NCBI RefSeq assembly: GCF_003932755.1
Contig: NZ_CP024202.1
Location: 806,001-870,000, forward strand
DNA from: Methylomicrobium sp. wino1
GTDB taxonomy: Bacteria; Pseudomonadota; Gammaproteobacteria; Methylococcales; Methylomonadaceae
Length of the DNA stretch: 64,000 bases
Reading direction: 5' to 3'
The number at the start of each line of letters is the position of its first letter. The stretch's first letter is position 1. The position numbers were made by a program, and so were the translations under genes. A model generated the notes under the pieces. It saw only the letters and a program-made list of their open reading frames with translations, was not told where the DNA came from and searched no databases. Positions 37,130 through 46,494 of the stretch are shown piece after piece.

Positions 37130-37887
37130 TTTAACACCCTTTCCAGTTCGCTTCGTTCTGGGTAATTGACCAAAACCCCCATCCCTTTTTTCTGATAAAC
37201 CACCATGCTTCCCAGTGCAATCGCGGAAGCATGACCAATTTTTGCCGCTTCACCAATATCGCGAATTGTCCCCGCGCCACCGTTCGCAATTACCGGGATC
37301 GTCACTGCGTCCGACACCTGGCGAATGAGTTCCAGATCGAATCCCGACCACGTGCCTTCTCTGTCTATGGAGGTCAACAAAATTTCTCCCGCCCCTCTTT
37401 TTTGAATCTCTTGTGCCCAGTCTACCGGATTTCGCTTGCTATTTAGAGTGCCGGACAATCCACGGCATTGTTGCCCCCCCAAGAAGTTTGCTTTTACATC
37501 AATCGATACGACTACGCTCTGGCTGCCGAAACTCTTCGAAATTTCGTTGATTAGATTAGGAAACGCCAGTGCGGAAGTATTGAGAATGACCTTTTCAAAA
37601 CCAAGTTTCAGAACGTTTTCGACTATTTGCAAGGACGAAATGCCGCCGCCGTAAGAGACGGGCATGAAACATTCGCTGGCGATTTCGCTCAACACCTTGT
37701 AGTTAGGCTCCCGCCGTTCCCTGCTAGCGCTGATGTCCAGAAAAGTCAGCTCATCCACTTCCAATTCGTTAAAAATGCGGCAGGTGTTCGCCGGGTCGCC
37801 GATATAGCCAAAACGCCCAAACCGGACCGTTTTAACCAAGGACTCGTTGCGAAGAAGCAGGCAAGGTATGACACGAGTACGCAACAT
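37126..37887 (-). CDS. hisF2: HisF-like cyclase subunit for sugar amidination (HisF2)
   Basis: 253-residue barrel related to HisF but divergent from the operon copy at 10527. It begins VIPCLLLRNESLVKTVRFG instead of the [15 protein letters not shown] of the true enzyme, so the catalytic Asp11 is replaced by leucine in the aligned CLLL position; FLDISASRE, SYGGGISSL, LLTSIDREGTW and VIANGGAG remain. Loss of Asp11 fits a role as ammonia-channelling partner rather than IGP cyclase. It forms a unit with HisH2 (3 bases apart) and WbpG, the set that converts an acetamido group to acetamidino in P. aeruginosa O5. Confidence 0.88.
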   Translation of the reverse strand: MLRTRVIPCLLLRNESLVKTVRFGRFGYIGDPANTCRIFNELEVDELTFLDISASRERREPNYKVLSEIASECFMPVSYGGGISSLQIVENVLKLGFEKVILNTSALAFPNLINEISKSFGSQSVVVSIDVKANFLGGQQCRGLSGTLNSKRNPVDWAQEIQKRGAGEILLTSIDREGTWSGFDLELIRQVSDAVTIPVIANGGAGTIRDIGEAAKIGHASAIALGSMVVYQKKGMGVLVNYPERSELERVLN

Positions 37888-37890
37888 GAA

Positions 37891-38496
37891 TCACAGCTCC
37901 GCAAAATTTTTTAACAAACGCATACCAAAGCGATGGCTTTTTTCCGGGTGAAATTGCACGCCATAAATATTTTCATTCTGTATCGCCGAATCGTACTCTA
38001 TGCCGTATTGAGTCTTAAGTATTGAATTGTTGGGATTTTCCACCGTGACATAATAAGAATGGACAAAATAAAATCGAGTTTCTTCCTCGAAATCGCGGGT
38101 AAGCCGGGTTGCCGTACCCGGATAAACCAGATTCCAGCCCATGTGCGGTACTTTCAGCGTCGGCAAATTCGGGAAGCGGCGCGTATCGGCCGCGATCCAG
38201 CCCAGACCCGGCAAGACGCCTTCTTCGCTGCCTCGGGTGAGTAGCTGCATGCCTAAACAGATTCCCAATACAGGGATCTTTTCCACGCATGCTTTTTGCT
38301 CTAAAACCTCACGCAAGCCGCTGCTGTTGATATGTTCCATGGCTTTATCGAACGCCCCCACGCCAGGGAGAATAATTTTGTCAGCGTGTTTTATCTCGTC
38401 AAGTTTGGATGTCGTTTTGCTGGCAACACCGATATAGCGCAACATATTTTGAATGGAACCCAAATTGCCCATTCCATAATCCACGAGCATAATCAC
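37891..38496 (-). CDS. hisH2: HisH-like glutaminase subunit for sugar amidination (HisH2)
   Basis: 201-residue class I glutamine amidotransferase: MLVDYGMGNLGSIQNMLRYI, ILPGVGAFDKAM, nucleophile elbow LGICLGMQL, and VQFHPEKSHRFG for His and Glu of the triad. All catalytic residues are present, so it should release ammonia. It is distinct from HisH at 12093. Its ATG overlaps the stop of wbpG (ATGA), and hisF2 follows 3 bases later. In known systems HisH2-HisF2 supply ammonia to WbpG. Confidence 0.9.
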   Translation of the reverse strand: MIMLVDYGMGNLGSIQNMLRYIGVASKTTSKLDEIKHADKIILPGVGAFDKAMEHINSSGLREVLEQKACVEKIPVLGICLGMQLLTRGSEEGVLPGLGWIAADTRRFPNLPTLKVPHMGWNLVYPGTATRLTRDFEEETRFYFVHSYYVTVENPNNSILKTQYGIEYDSAIQNENIYGVQFHPEKSHRFGMRLLKNFAEL

Positions 38497-39671
38497 TTCG
38501 GGTTCTCCTTGGCCGAAAAACAGTATTTCAGGAAAAAACTCATGGGTACCAAGTTAGCTTTAGCCAACACCGCAAACAAAGGGCGCAGCAGTTCAAAGCG
38601 CTTTTTGTAGGTTGGGTAGTCATGCCACGATTTGGGCGGTTGATTCATGATGCGCAGGTATTCGGCATCGGAAAGTTCGAGACGCTTTTTGACGTATTCG
38701 ACCAATTCGACCTCGACCGTGGGAGGCGTATTGTATTCGGCCCAAGCCTCTTCCCTGGACTTTTTGCCATTTCTCACCAAGGCTGAAAGTGTATTATTGC
38801 GAAGATCTGTTTTGAACTTTTGCGGCAAATAAACGCCGTGATAAAAGGCTGTCATTCTATTTTCCAAATGATGTCCGCCATAATATTTCCAGCCAAATTC
38901 CTTTTCCAGGAAAGCCCTAGCCCCTTCCTTGGAGTACTCAAGATACCAAAATGGTCTGATTTTTTTTATTCTTGCCACCGAAGACCACCACAAAAATCGG
39001 GCAAAGGTCATCAGCGGATAGGACTTCATCGGCAAACGCCCAAACTGTTTATGGATGGCTTGAATATATTTACCGTCGAAATAGTTCCGCCCCACGGGTG
39101 TGATACCTTCGGTTATGAAGGAATGGCCTTCCAGTACGTATTTGACACCAAATTTATATGCCGCCCGGTACATTGTCTCGGCAAGCGCCAAATCCGTCGA
39201 CGCTTCTATCTCGGCTACATTTGCAAAAAAAAATGATCTGAATATATCGTCCGCTTCTTTGTTATTGATGACATGCGTGTAGAGATCGACATTAAGTGCC
39301 GTTAATACTTTTCTTATATTCTGAGTAGCTATCGACGAATTCCAGGTATTATCGTAATGCACGGCTAAAGGACGCAAACCCCAATTTATTGCCAAGTAAA
39401 CCATATAGGAGGAATCGGTGCCCCCACTTACTCCAACTACGCAATCATATTTTTTGCCTTTGCCAGCGGCCTTGATTTCATTAATAATTGTATTGAATTT
39501 AGCGATTCCATCGCTGTTTCCGGTTCCATATTGTTGTGCTAAAGATTCCACTTGCCGGCAATAGTTACACACACCTTGCTCATCGAAGCTGATCGCCGAG
39601 ACGCGTTCGTCGTAAATACAACGCGAGCAAATTTTGACATCTGCTAAATTTATGTCTTGATTTAAATGCAA
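38493..39671 (-). CDS. wbpG: N-acetyl sugar amidotransferase WbpG
   Basis: 392 residues. The N-terminus carries a rubredoxin-like four-cysteine metal knuckle (CSRCIYDE and CNYC), followed by an ATP-pyrophosphatase (adenine nucleotide alpha-hydrolase) domain with the PP-loop GVSGGTDSSYM. It uses ATP and HisH2/HisF2 ammonia to turn an N-acetyl into an N-acetamidino group on the uronic acid. PseA and LegG-type paralogues are alternatives, but the hisH2-hisF2 pair directly downstream supports WbpG. First of the three coupled genes. Confidence 0.9.
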   Translation of the reverse strand: MHLNQDINLADVKICSRCIYDERVSAISFDEQGVCNYCRQVESLAQQYGTGNSDGIAKFNTIINEIKAAGKGKKYDCVVGVSGGTDSSYMVYLAINWGLRPLAVHYDNTWNSSIATQNIRKVLTALNVDLYTHVINNKEADDIFRSFFFANVAEIEASTDLALAETMYRAAYKFGVKYVLEGHSFITEGITPVGRNYFDGKYIQAIHKQFGRLPMKSYPLMTFARFLWWSSVARIKKIRPFWYLEYSKEGARAFLEKEFGWKYYGGHHLENRMTAFYHGVYLPQKFKTDLRNNTLSALVRNGKKSREEAWAEYNTPPTVEVELVEYVKKRLELSDAEYLRIMNQPPKSWHDYPTYKKRFELLRPLFAVLAKANLVPMSFFLKYCFSAKENPK

Positions 39672-39683
39672 AACCGATCAACC

Positions 39684-40271
39684 TCAATCATTATTAGTCG
39701 TGCCCATTACCCGACATGGCGTACCAAACGCCTTGGAATTAGCCGGGATATCATTCAACACAAGGCTATTGGCACCGATTACGCAACCATCACCGATTGA
39801 CACTCCTTTGGTAATGACCGTATTCGGACCAACATAACAATTATTTCCGATAATTGTTTTGCCATAGGAATACTGAGCTTCGCCGCCACTGATCGCCCAT
39901 TCAACCGAATCGTGACTATATATCTGCACTCCGGCAGAGATAGAGCAACTTCTGCCTATGGAGAGCTCACCGGAACCGTCAAGTACCACGAACGGGCCAA
40001 TCCAGGTTTTTTCCCCGACTTCCACCTTACCCAAGACCAGAGCACTGTCGTAAATCGATGCGCCTTCGCCAAACCCAAGTAATTTTGCTTTTTCCCATCG
40101 ATCTACAATGTAGTCGCCAAAAGGCAAGTTACGCTGCCAACGTTCAGAAACCTCATGGCGACGTTCACTCCAAACTTTTTTCAACATATCCAGTAACACT
40201 CGCAGTTGCTGATCTTCATCATCCAACGATAAGACTTGCAAAGGCGGGTTTTGCGGGCTCTTTGAGAACAT
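39684..40271 (-). CDS. Left-handed beta-helix acyltransferase (hexapeptide repeat)
   Basis: About 195 residues from the ATG at 40271 (MFSKSPQNPPL); the open frame upstream to 40349 lies in a repeat-rich spacer. The N-terminal part is helical; from about residue 85 hexapeptide repeats follow (VLGKVEVGEKTWIGPF, IGRSCSISAGVQIYSHDSV, IIGNNCYVGPNTVITKGVSIGDGCVIGANSLV). The catalytic-type His is in YSHDS. Probably O- or N-acetylates a sugar of the repeat unit. It lies 12 bases above wbpG. Confidence 0.82.
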   Translation of the reverse strand: MFSKSPQNPPLQVLSLDDEDQQLRVLLDMLKKVWSERRHEVSERWQRNLPFGDYIVDRWEKAKLLGFGEGASIYDSALVLGKVEVGEKTWIGPFVVLDGSGELSIGRSCSISAGVQIYSHDSVEWAISGGEAQYSYGKTIIGNNCYVGPNTVITKGVSIGDGCVIGANSLVLNDIPANSKAFGTPCRVMGTTNND

Positions 40272-40390
40272 GCGCTTTCCCTTTAATGGAATTAACAACA
40301 AATAGTCATGAATTGCACACCGAAACTCAACAATTCCCCTGATATGCAAGATGTGTCAGCTAATTCAAAGGCACGTCCCGTAAGCCGTCA

Positions 40391-40411
40391 TTTCGGCAGG
40401 AATTGCCGAAA
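40391..40411. repeat. Hairpin repeat in the asnB-acetyltransferase spacer
   Basis: Perfect 8-bp arms tttcggca (40391-40398) and tgccgaaa (40404-40411). The wording around it (ATTGCATGGAT, GCCATCCATGGCACT) recurs in altered form at about 55915-55982, so this is one member of a dispersed family. The surrounding spacer 40272-40635 (364 bases) holds no supported gene. Confidence 0.6.
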
Positions 40412-40635
40412 TCCAGATTGCATGGATAGCTCGAACCCTTGCCATCCATGGCACTGGATGCCCGCACCCCTGCGAGCATGGCGGACTTTTTGGGTTTATC
40501 TGAAGCAGCTTGCTAATGAGGGCAATTCATGCCAAATTGGCTTAACCGAGAAAATAGATCGGAATACTCCGCAACAAAATCTCCGAATTGGCACACCTGT
40601 TCATGTTGCCAAACAAATGCGGAAGGGTCATACAA

Positions 40636-42513
40636 TCAAAAGAGATTTTGGGCAAAAAACTCTTCCGCACTTAACAATGACCAAACCAGCAGGCGTCTGT
40701 TTTGATCCCCACTAAGATGCTCATTAACCAGACTCTGTACGGATTTCTTATCGAGCCAGTTATAAATACCGGCGTTATTCTGCATCAACTTGCGCTTGAC
40801 GAATTCGATGCTTTCGCCCTTGAACCAACTGGCATCCGGTGCCGAAAACCCTTGTTTCTCGGCATTGGCTATCACGTCGGGTATGTACTGGCGCATCACA
40901 TCGCGAAGAATCTGCTTGCCGTCCTTGGTTTTTTGAAAATACTTGTTCTGCTTGCTGCCGGATTCGTTTTCGTTAATACGCACCACTTCGGCCAAATTAT
41001 TCAGTTTGAGATTAACCGGGCATTGCATGGCAAAATCGACCAGGTCATTGTCCATGAAAGGTACCCTGGCTTCCAGGCCGTGCGCCATGCTTAGTTTATC
41101 TTCGACAATGAACAAACCGTGTAAAAAGGTTTTGGCTTCGAAATAAAGTGAATGGTTGATGTAATCTTCGGGGCGATTCAGTTCGTTGTCGTGGGTAAGA
41201 AACACGTCGCGAAAGATATCGCGTGTCCAAACTTCTTTTACGTCATCCCAAATTGGGGCAAATATAGTTTTTATATGCCTGTTGTCGATCAGTCTTTGCC
41301 AATACAGATAATATTGGTCGATGTAATCCTCGAAATCGTTGCAGACGGTAGCCCGATAATAGCGCCAAGGGTAACCGCCGAACAGTTCGTCACCTCCGGC
41401 ACCGGAAAGCACGACTTTGACGAATTTGCCAGCCAACTGAGCTGCATAATAATTCGGATAACTTTGTCCGACACGAGGTTCTTCCAAATGCCTGACCAAT
41501 TTCGGCATGCAGCGCTCCATATCGCCGGCTTTCAGTACCATTTCGTAATGTTCGGTTTTGAAGAGGGCCGACATGGCTTCGGCTTTGACGCGCTCGTCAT
41601 AGGATAATTCGATGCCGGATGCCGAACTCATGTCGAAACCGCAGGTAAAGGTTTTGATATAAGGCAAGTCCTTGGCGGCAAGCGCGGTAAGCGTGCCGGA
41701 GTCCATGCCGCCCGATAGGTAGGCGCCTATTTCTACATCGGTGACCAGTTGCCGATTCACTGCCTGGCGCATCAGTCTATCCAGTTCTTCCCGATATTCC
41801 CTGGAGTCGGCGGGATGATCCGGTTCGCGGAACCGATAATCCCAATACTTGCTTATTTGCGGGCTGCCGTTACCGCCCAGCGGAATTTTAGCAATGCTGG
41901 CAGGAGAGAGCAGTTTGACGCCTTCCAGCAAAGTGCGATCGGTGAAGAGGTTTTGAAACGTGAAATACTCGAGCAATGCCCGTTTATCCAGTTCTCGTTT
42001 AGCGGCCGGATGAGCCAGAATGGCCTTTTGTTCGGAACCGAACAGAAAGGTCTGACCCCAACAGGCGTAGTAGAGCGGCTTAATGCCGTAGCGGTCGCGC
42101 ACCAGGAACAGAGACTGTTCGCGTTTGTCCCAAACCGCAAAAGCATACATGCCGTTGAAGCGGTTAACGCAGTCCGCGCCCCATTGGTTCCAGGCGTTAA
42201 GCACAACTTCGGAGTCGGTTTTGGAATGGAATTGATGCCCTAGCGACTCCAGTTGAGTCCTTATCTCTTGAAAGTTAAAGATCTCGCCGTTATAGCTGAG
42301 CACCACTTGCTGATCGCGGGAAATCATCGGTTGATGGCCCGCCGGCGACAAATCGATGATCGCCAGACGTCTGTGACCCAAGGCGATGAAGCCTTCGCTG
42401 TAAAAACCTTCGCCATCGGGGCCCCGATGCGCGATGGCATCGGTCATTCTGCGCAACACCACCGGCGAGGCGGGTTCGCCGTTGAGATTGAAAATCCCGG
42501 CAATTCCGCACAT
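40636..42513 (-). CDS. asnB: Asparagine synthase (glutamine-hydrolysing), AsnB family
   Basis: 625 residues: class II glutaminase domain with nucleophilic Cys2 (MCGIAGIFNLNGE), HRGPDGEG, SYNGEIFNF, then the synthetase domain with the PP-loop YLSGGMDSGTL and SGAGGDELFGGY. The KLSMAHGLEARVPFMDNDL motif is intact. In polysaccharide clusters AsnB homologues often amidate uronic acids or link amino compounds rather than make asparagine, so the true acceptor may be a sugar carboxyl. It is followed by a 364-base repeat spacer, so coupling to the downstream gene is looser here. Confidence 0.9.
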   Translation of the reverse strand: MCGIAGIFNLNGEPASPVVLRRMTDAIAHRGPDGEGFYSEGFIALGHRRLAIIDLSPAGHQPMISRDQQVVLSYNGEIFNFQEIRTQLESLGHQFHSKTDSEVVLNAWNQWGADCVNRFNGMYAFAVWDKREQSLFLVRDRYGIKPLYYACWGQTFLFGSEQKAILAHPAAKRELDKRALLEYFTFQNLFTDRTLLEGVKLLSPASIAKIPLGGNGSPQISKYWDYRFREPDHPADSREYREELDRLMRQAVNRQLVTDVEIGAYLSGGMDSGTLTALAAKDLPYIKTFTCGFDMSSASGIELSYDERVKAEAMSALFKTEHYEMVLKAGDMERCMPKLVRHLEEPRVGQSYPNYYAAQLAGKFVKVVLSGAGGDELFGGYPWRYYRATVCNDFEDYIDQYYLYWQRLIDNRHIKTIFAPIWDDVKEVWTRDIFRDVFLTHDNELNRPEDYINHSLYFEAKTFLHGLFIVEDKLSMAHGLEARVPFMDNDLVDFAMQCPVNLKLNNLAEVVRINENESGSKQNKYFQKTKDGKQILRDVMRQYIPDVIANAEKQGFSAPDASWFKGESIEFVKRKLMQNNAGIYNWLDKKSVQSLVNEHLSGDQNRRLLVWSLLSAEEFFAQNLF

Positions 42514-43659
42514 TTAGGCAATCGATCTCAACGCATCGACCACATATTCGTAGTCTTCGGCACTCATGCGGTTATGCAGGGGAATTGCCATGGTGTTTTG
42601 ATCACAATCACGAGCCCCTAGAAAGTCATTCGGTTTTAATCCAAAACGTTCCCGATAGTACCCGAGCATGTGTACAGCATGTGTGCCTGGACGTGTGGAA
42701 ATTCCTTTTGCCTGTAACTGTTCCATAATATCATTACGAGACATCGGGGATTTTTCAGGATCAATATAAGTCACGAAAGCCTGCCAGGCGTGATTACCGT
42801 TTTCCGGAAATACCGGCATTCGTATCCAATCAAGGTTTACCAGTTGGTCACGATAAAATTCCGCCCATTGCTGACGTTCGGCAATAAATTGGTCGAGTTT
42901 GCCCAGTTGGACCAGACCAACCGCGCCTTGCAGATCGGTCATCCGGTAGTTAAAACCCAGCAGATTGAAGTCGGGCAGTAAATAGGGGCGAGGCCCCATA
43001 TGCCTTTGTTCTTCGGAAACAGCGGCGCCGTGATTGCGCAGCATATTGGCAATTTCGGCAAGACCGTCGTCGTTAGTAGTCACCATACCGCCTTCGCCAG
43101 TGGTGATGGATTTACGAGGATGAAACGAAAACGACGCCGCATCGCCTAATCCTCCGGCAGGGACCCCTTTGTAGCTAGCGCCAGTCGCACAAGCGCCATC
43201 TTCGACGATTTTAACGTGTGGCGGAATCTGCGCCCGCAATGCATCCATGTCTTCACAAAGACCAAACAAATGCACAACGATGACGGCTTTGGTTTCGGGA
43301 GTCAGTTTGCGCGCGACATCGGCGATATCGATATTATAGGTAATGGGATCGACATCGACGAAAACAGGTGTCGCACCGCAATAGAGCACGACATTGGCTG
43401 TGGCGACCCAGGTAAACGCCGGCACCAGCACTTCATCACCCGGGCCTATTCCCATCGCAGCCAGAATCAGGTGTAGGCCGGTCGTGCAGCTCGTAGTAGC
43501 CAGCGCGTGTTTTACTTGGTGGCGTTCGGCAAAGACTTTTTCAAATGCTGCTACTTTGGGACCTTGAGTCAGCCAGCCGGTCATTAACGGTTCGCGGACC
43601 GCATTCCATTCTTCTTCTCCTGTCGAAGGCAAAGAAATAGCTATCGAACGTTTTTCCAT
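42514..43659 (-). CDS. DegT/DnrJ/EryC1/StrS aminotransferase
   Basis: 381-residue PLP-dependent sugar aminotransferase. Features: VREPLMTGWLTQGPKVAAFEK, TTSCTTGLHLILAAMG, DEVLVPAFTWVATANVV, VEDGACATGASYKG with the PLP-binding Asp, and FSFHPRKSITTGEGGM with the Schiff-base lysine. It aminates a 4-keto or 3-keto nucleotide sugar. It lies directly between an epimerase gene (TAATG overlap upstream) and asnB (no spacer), forming a tight three-gene unit. It is a different gene from the WbpE-type enzyme at 47216. Confidence 0.9.
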   Translation of the reverse strand: MEKRSIAISLPSTGEEEWNAVREPLMTGWLTQGPKVAAFEKVFAERHQVKHALATTSCTTGLHLILAAMGIGPGDEVLVPAFTWVATANVVLYCGATPVFVDVDPITYNIDIADVARKLTPETKAVIVVHLFGLCEDMDALRAQIPPHVKIVEDGACATGASYKGVPAGGLGDAASFSFHPRKSITTGEGGMVTTNDDGLAEIANMLRNHGAAVSEEQRHMGPRPYLLPDFNLLGFNYRMTDLQGAVGLVQLGKLDQFIAERQQWAEFYRDQLVNLDWIRMPVFPENGNHAWQAFVTYIDPEKSPMSRNDIMEQLQAKGISTRPGTHAVHMLGYYRERFGLKPNDFLGARDCDQNTMAIPLHNRMSAEDYEYVVDALRSIA

Positions 43660-44636
43660 TAAAACTGCCCTTTATTGCTTTCGCGCCACGCAATCAATTT
43701 TTGCAAGCCTTCACGCAGCTCATAGTGATATTTGAAGCCCAGGTCTGCTTCGGCTTTTTTAGGACATCCAATGCGATTCTGCACCATGCGACGCGCGTCG
43801 TCTGCGCTGTACGGCTTATAAGTCACTTTCAGATAGGATTGCTTCAACTCCAAGATCAAGTCACATAACTGCTTGATGCTGGTCTGTACGCCCGAACCGA
43901 CATTGTAAAACTCGTCGGTCGCCTCCGCTTGTAGCGCCAGCACATTGCAGCGCGCCACATCTTCCACGTCGATAAAATCATACGCTTGGGTACCGTCTCC
44001 ATTGATGACCGGAGGCTCGTTCGCATCGATTTTATTCAACATGATGGGAATAACGCCGGTATAGGCGGCAGTTTGATCCTGATGCGGCCCAAAGACATTC
44101 ATGTAGCGCAAGCCGACATAACTCAGTCCGTAGCGGTCGTGAAACGCTCGACACATCGCTTCGCCGGCGATTTTCGATGCACCGTAAAAATTGCGGTTAT
44201 TAAAAGGGTGGATTTCCGTCATCGGCACTTCGACGGCATCGCCGTAAACTGACGCCGACGACGAATAAACCAATCGTTCCACGTTATTCTTGACGCACGC
44301 CTCCAACACATTGAAAGTCCCTTCGATGTTGACGTGGAATGCCGTACGAGGAAAATCTTTGCAATGCAACAACCACATCGCCGCCAAATGAATGACGCCG
44401 TCGATTCCTTGCATTGCATCGTTCAATAAGTCGATTTCTCGGATGTCTCCACCGTTCGCATACAGTTTACAGCGTGTATCGTTTAGATAGGGTTCGATAT
44501 GCGTTCTTTTGCCTCGAGCGAAATTATCGTAAATGATTACTTCGCCGACATCAGTCTTGAGTAGTTCAGCAACGACATGGCTTCCTATAAAACCCGCGCC
44601 GCCGATTACTAATATTCTTTTTCCCGAGATGTTCAT
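43659..44636 (-). CDS. NAD-dependent nucleotide-sugar epimerase/dehydratase
   Basis: 325 residues, extended SDR: VIGGAGFIGSHVVAELL, DIREIDLLNDAM, VYSSSASVYGDAVEV, NFYGASKIAGEAMC with catalytic Tyr-Lys, GLRYMNVFGPHQDQTA and INGDGTQAYDFIDVEDVA. Closest in style to UDP-glucose 4-epimerase/UDP-GlcNAc 4-epimerase-like enzymes; substrate unresolved. Its start lies 8 bases below the stop of the lhgO-like gene, and its stop overlaps the aminotransferase start by one base. Confidence 0.88.
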   Translation of the reverse strand: MNISGKRILVIGGAGFIGSHVVAELLKTDVGEVIIYDNFARGKRTHIEPYLNDTRCKLYANGGDIREIDLLNDAMQGIDGVIHLAAMWLLHCKDFPRTAFHVNIEGTFNVLEACVKNNVERLVYSSSASVYGDAVEVPMTEIHPFNNRNFYGASKIAGEAMCRAFHDRYGLSYVGLRYMNVFGPHQDQTAAYTGVIPIMLNKIDANEPPVINGDGTQAYDFIDVEDVARCNVLALQAEATDEFYNVGSGVQTSIKQLCDLILELKQSYLKVTYKPYSADDARRMVQNRIGCPKKAEADLGFKYHYELREGLQKLIAWRESNKGQF

Positions 44637-44644
44637 TTTTTCAT

Positions 44645-45865
44645 TTAACCGTTGATGTAATTGTCGACTAGATATCGCGCAAATGGGAATGCGCTGGTGA
44701 ATGCCGGCGAGATTGCGTTCAGAATATGCGTTTCTTGTTCGCCGCGTTCTATCAAAAAATCGGTTACCAGTTCGCCTTTCGATGTGTCAAGCATTTGTGC
44801 GCGAATGCCTACTTTATCGCATGGAAGAAGATGCCGTGCTTTTAGACGAGGGAGTATACCCTGTGCGGCTTCGGCAAACCAGCGTTTGCAGTATCTTCTG
44901 CCTTCTTGGTATGCCAATAATCGAAACCCTTGTTTATTTTCAATATACTGACAGCTCAGGTGATAGAGAATTTTTCCGGTCTCTCTAAACTGAACACCAT
45001 CTAGCCCCCGATAGTTTTCTCGCCCCCATGCCGGTACCGCAGTTGGGCCTAAATATACTGCTCCATCGGTAGACGTTGTGGTATGTACGCCAAGGAAAGG
45101 CACGCGTAAATCGGGCACCGGATATATCAAATGGCGGATGCCGATTCCTGATTTTTCATCTAGTTTCCAATATAATCCTTTAAAAGGCAGAAGCGTATAT
45201 TGTCTGCCCGCACCGAATGCATGCGCTACGGTATCGGCATGAAGGCCCGCGCAATTGATTAAATGGCGATATCCGATGCTTCCCTTAGGCGTCGAAACTT
45301 CCTGGTTTTCCCTATCCACCGACAAAAAAGGGGCATCGGTAAGGATATTAATATTTTCCGACTCAAGTTCGCTAACCAGTGTTTTAATAACCGCTTTGGG
45401 ATCAATCACCGAAGTTGAGGGCACCCAGATTGCCTCACCCGTCGCCGACCGCGCTTCCGGCTCTAGCTCACTTAATTGCTTGGCATCGATTTTTGAAGCT
45501 TCCACACCGTTTTGTTGTGCGCGATTCAACAAAAGATCGATTTGAGGTCCGTCTTCCTCTCTAACCGGCACAAGCACTTTACCCAAGGGCAATACCGGCA
45601 GATCCCTTTCTTTGCACCATGCGACCATTTCTCTTGCGCCAGCCCCGCAGACTTTGGCTTTGAGCGATTGCGCAGGGTAATAAATCCCGCTGTGCATGAC
45701 ACCGCTGTTGCGTCCGCTGGAATGCATACCTATCGCCGATTCTTTTTCTAAGACAACGATGTTCGCATTTTTTCCCTTTGAAATGCGAAGTTGACGCGCA
45801 ATTGTCAAACCGACGATGCCGCCTCCGACGATTAAATAATCGGCAAGGTTTTTATCTATTTTCAT
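44645..45865 (-). CDS. lhgO: FAD-dependent oxidoreductase, L-2-hydroxyglutarate oxidase type
   Basis: 406 residues of the DAO fold: YLIVGGGIVGLTIARQL (FAD-binding GxGxxG), LEKESAIGMHSSGRNSGVMHSG, GIYYPAQSLKAKVC, CAGLHADTVA and the C-terminal HILNAISPAFTSAFPFARYL. The match to LhgO is along the full length. LhgO oxidises L-2-hydroxyglutarate to 2-oxoglutarate, the co-product that some WbpB-type dehydrogenases generate from 2-oxoglutarate when recycling NADH. Its presence beside wbpB is therefore metabolically sensible. This recycling link is an inference for this organism. Confidence 0.88.
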   Translation of the reverse strand: MKIDKNLADYLIVGGGIVGLTIARQLRISKGKNANIVVLEKESAIGMHSSGRNSGVMHSGIYYPAQSLKAKVCGAGAREMVAWCKERDLPVLPLGKVLVPVREEDGPQIDLLLNRAQQNGVEASKIDAKQLSELEPEARSATGEAIWVPSTSVIDPKAVIKTLVSELESENINILTDAPFLSVDRENQEVSTPKGSIGYRHLINCAGLHADTVAHAFGAGRQYTLLPFKGLYWKLDEKSGIGIRHLIYPVPDLRVPFLGVHTTTSTDGAVYLGPTAVPAWGRENYRGLDGVQFRETGKILYHLSCQYIENKQGFRLLAYQEGRRYCKRWFAEAAQGILPRLKARHLLPCDKVGIRAQMLDTSKGELVTDFLIERGEQETHILNAISPAFTSAFPFARYLVDNYING

Positions 45866-46036
45866 TTTGATTTGGTTTATGCCCGGTTACTACAGCCAGA
45901 TTTTAGATAATTCAAAGCGAATAGTGCATTTACCCAAATCGAACACTAGGCTGTCTGTCTTTACGTATTTCACTTTATGTAGCGTTCATTTTGTAGGCGG
46001 CAAGCAAAAAGGAAGCCAAAAAAGGGGAAAGCCAAA

Positions 46037-46494
46037 AGGGGTCAGGTTCATTAATGAAACGATCATCTTAAATAATTGACTATAAACAACGCTGCCGGCA
46101 CAGTTAAACCCACAGACCAGAATATAAACCAGTCTAATCGCTACCTCATTTCTTCAAACTGTTTACCATCAATTCGAAGGGCTCACCACGAACGGATTAA
46201 CTTAATGGCATTGCATCCTAAACCTTAAACAATTGATCCAAAGTATCAACAAACAAGATACGCTCTACCCATTGATCCAACTGGGCTTTATCGGCCTGGT
46301 TGATTTTTTCTTCTACCCAAACTGGATGGCCGCCGAATTTCAGTTGAATTTGTTTCAAAAGCATTTGAGCCTCTCCTTTGATTTCTCCTTTGATTTCTCC
46401 TTCTTGTCTACCTTCTTCTCTGCCTTCTTGCCTGCCTTCTTGTCTGCCTTCTTCTCTTAATATCTGCGCTAATCCCATACGTGCCTCCGCTTCG
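46037..46494. repeat. Left copy of a divergent direct repeat flanking wbpE-D-B
   Basis: Two blocks of this stretch recur at 50846-51512 in the same orientation. The first is 46037-46165 (ggtcaggttcatt, ACTATAAACAACGC, CAGTTAAACC, CATTTCTTCAA); the second is 46222-46494, the 3' coding part of the Rpn-like gene. Together the copies bracket the Rpn gene, PIN-WbpE, antitoxin, wbpD and wbpB. The noncoding spacer 45866-46217 contains nothing else that I can support. Confidence 0.7.

Noticed and set aside
37126..38496. Second histidine biosynthesis locus
   Set aside because: The HisF copy lacks the catalytic Asp11, the pair is linked to wbpG, and a complete hisB-H-A-F-I-E set exists at 9.8-13.3 kb; it serves sugar amidination.
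41152..42243. Long plus-strand frames opposite asnB
   Set aside because: They are shadows of the asnB coding strand, without ribosome-binding sites or family features.
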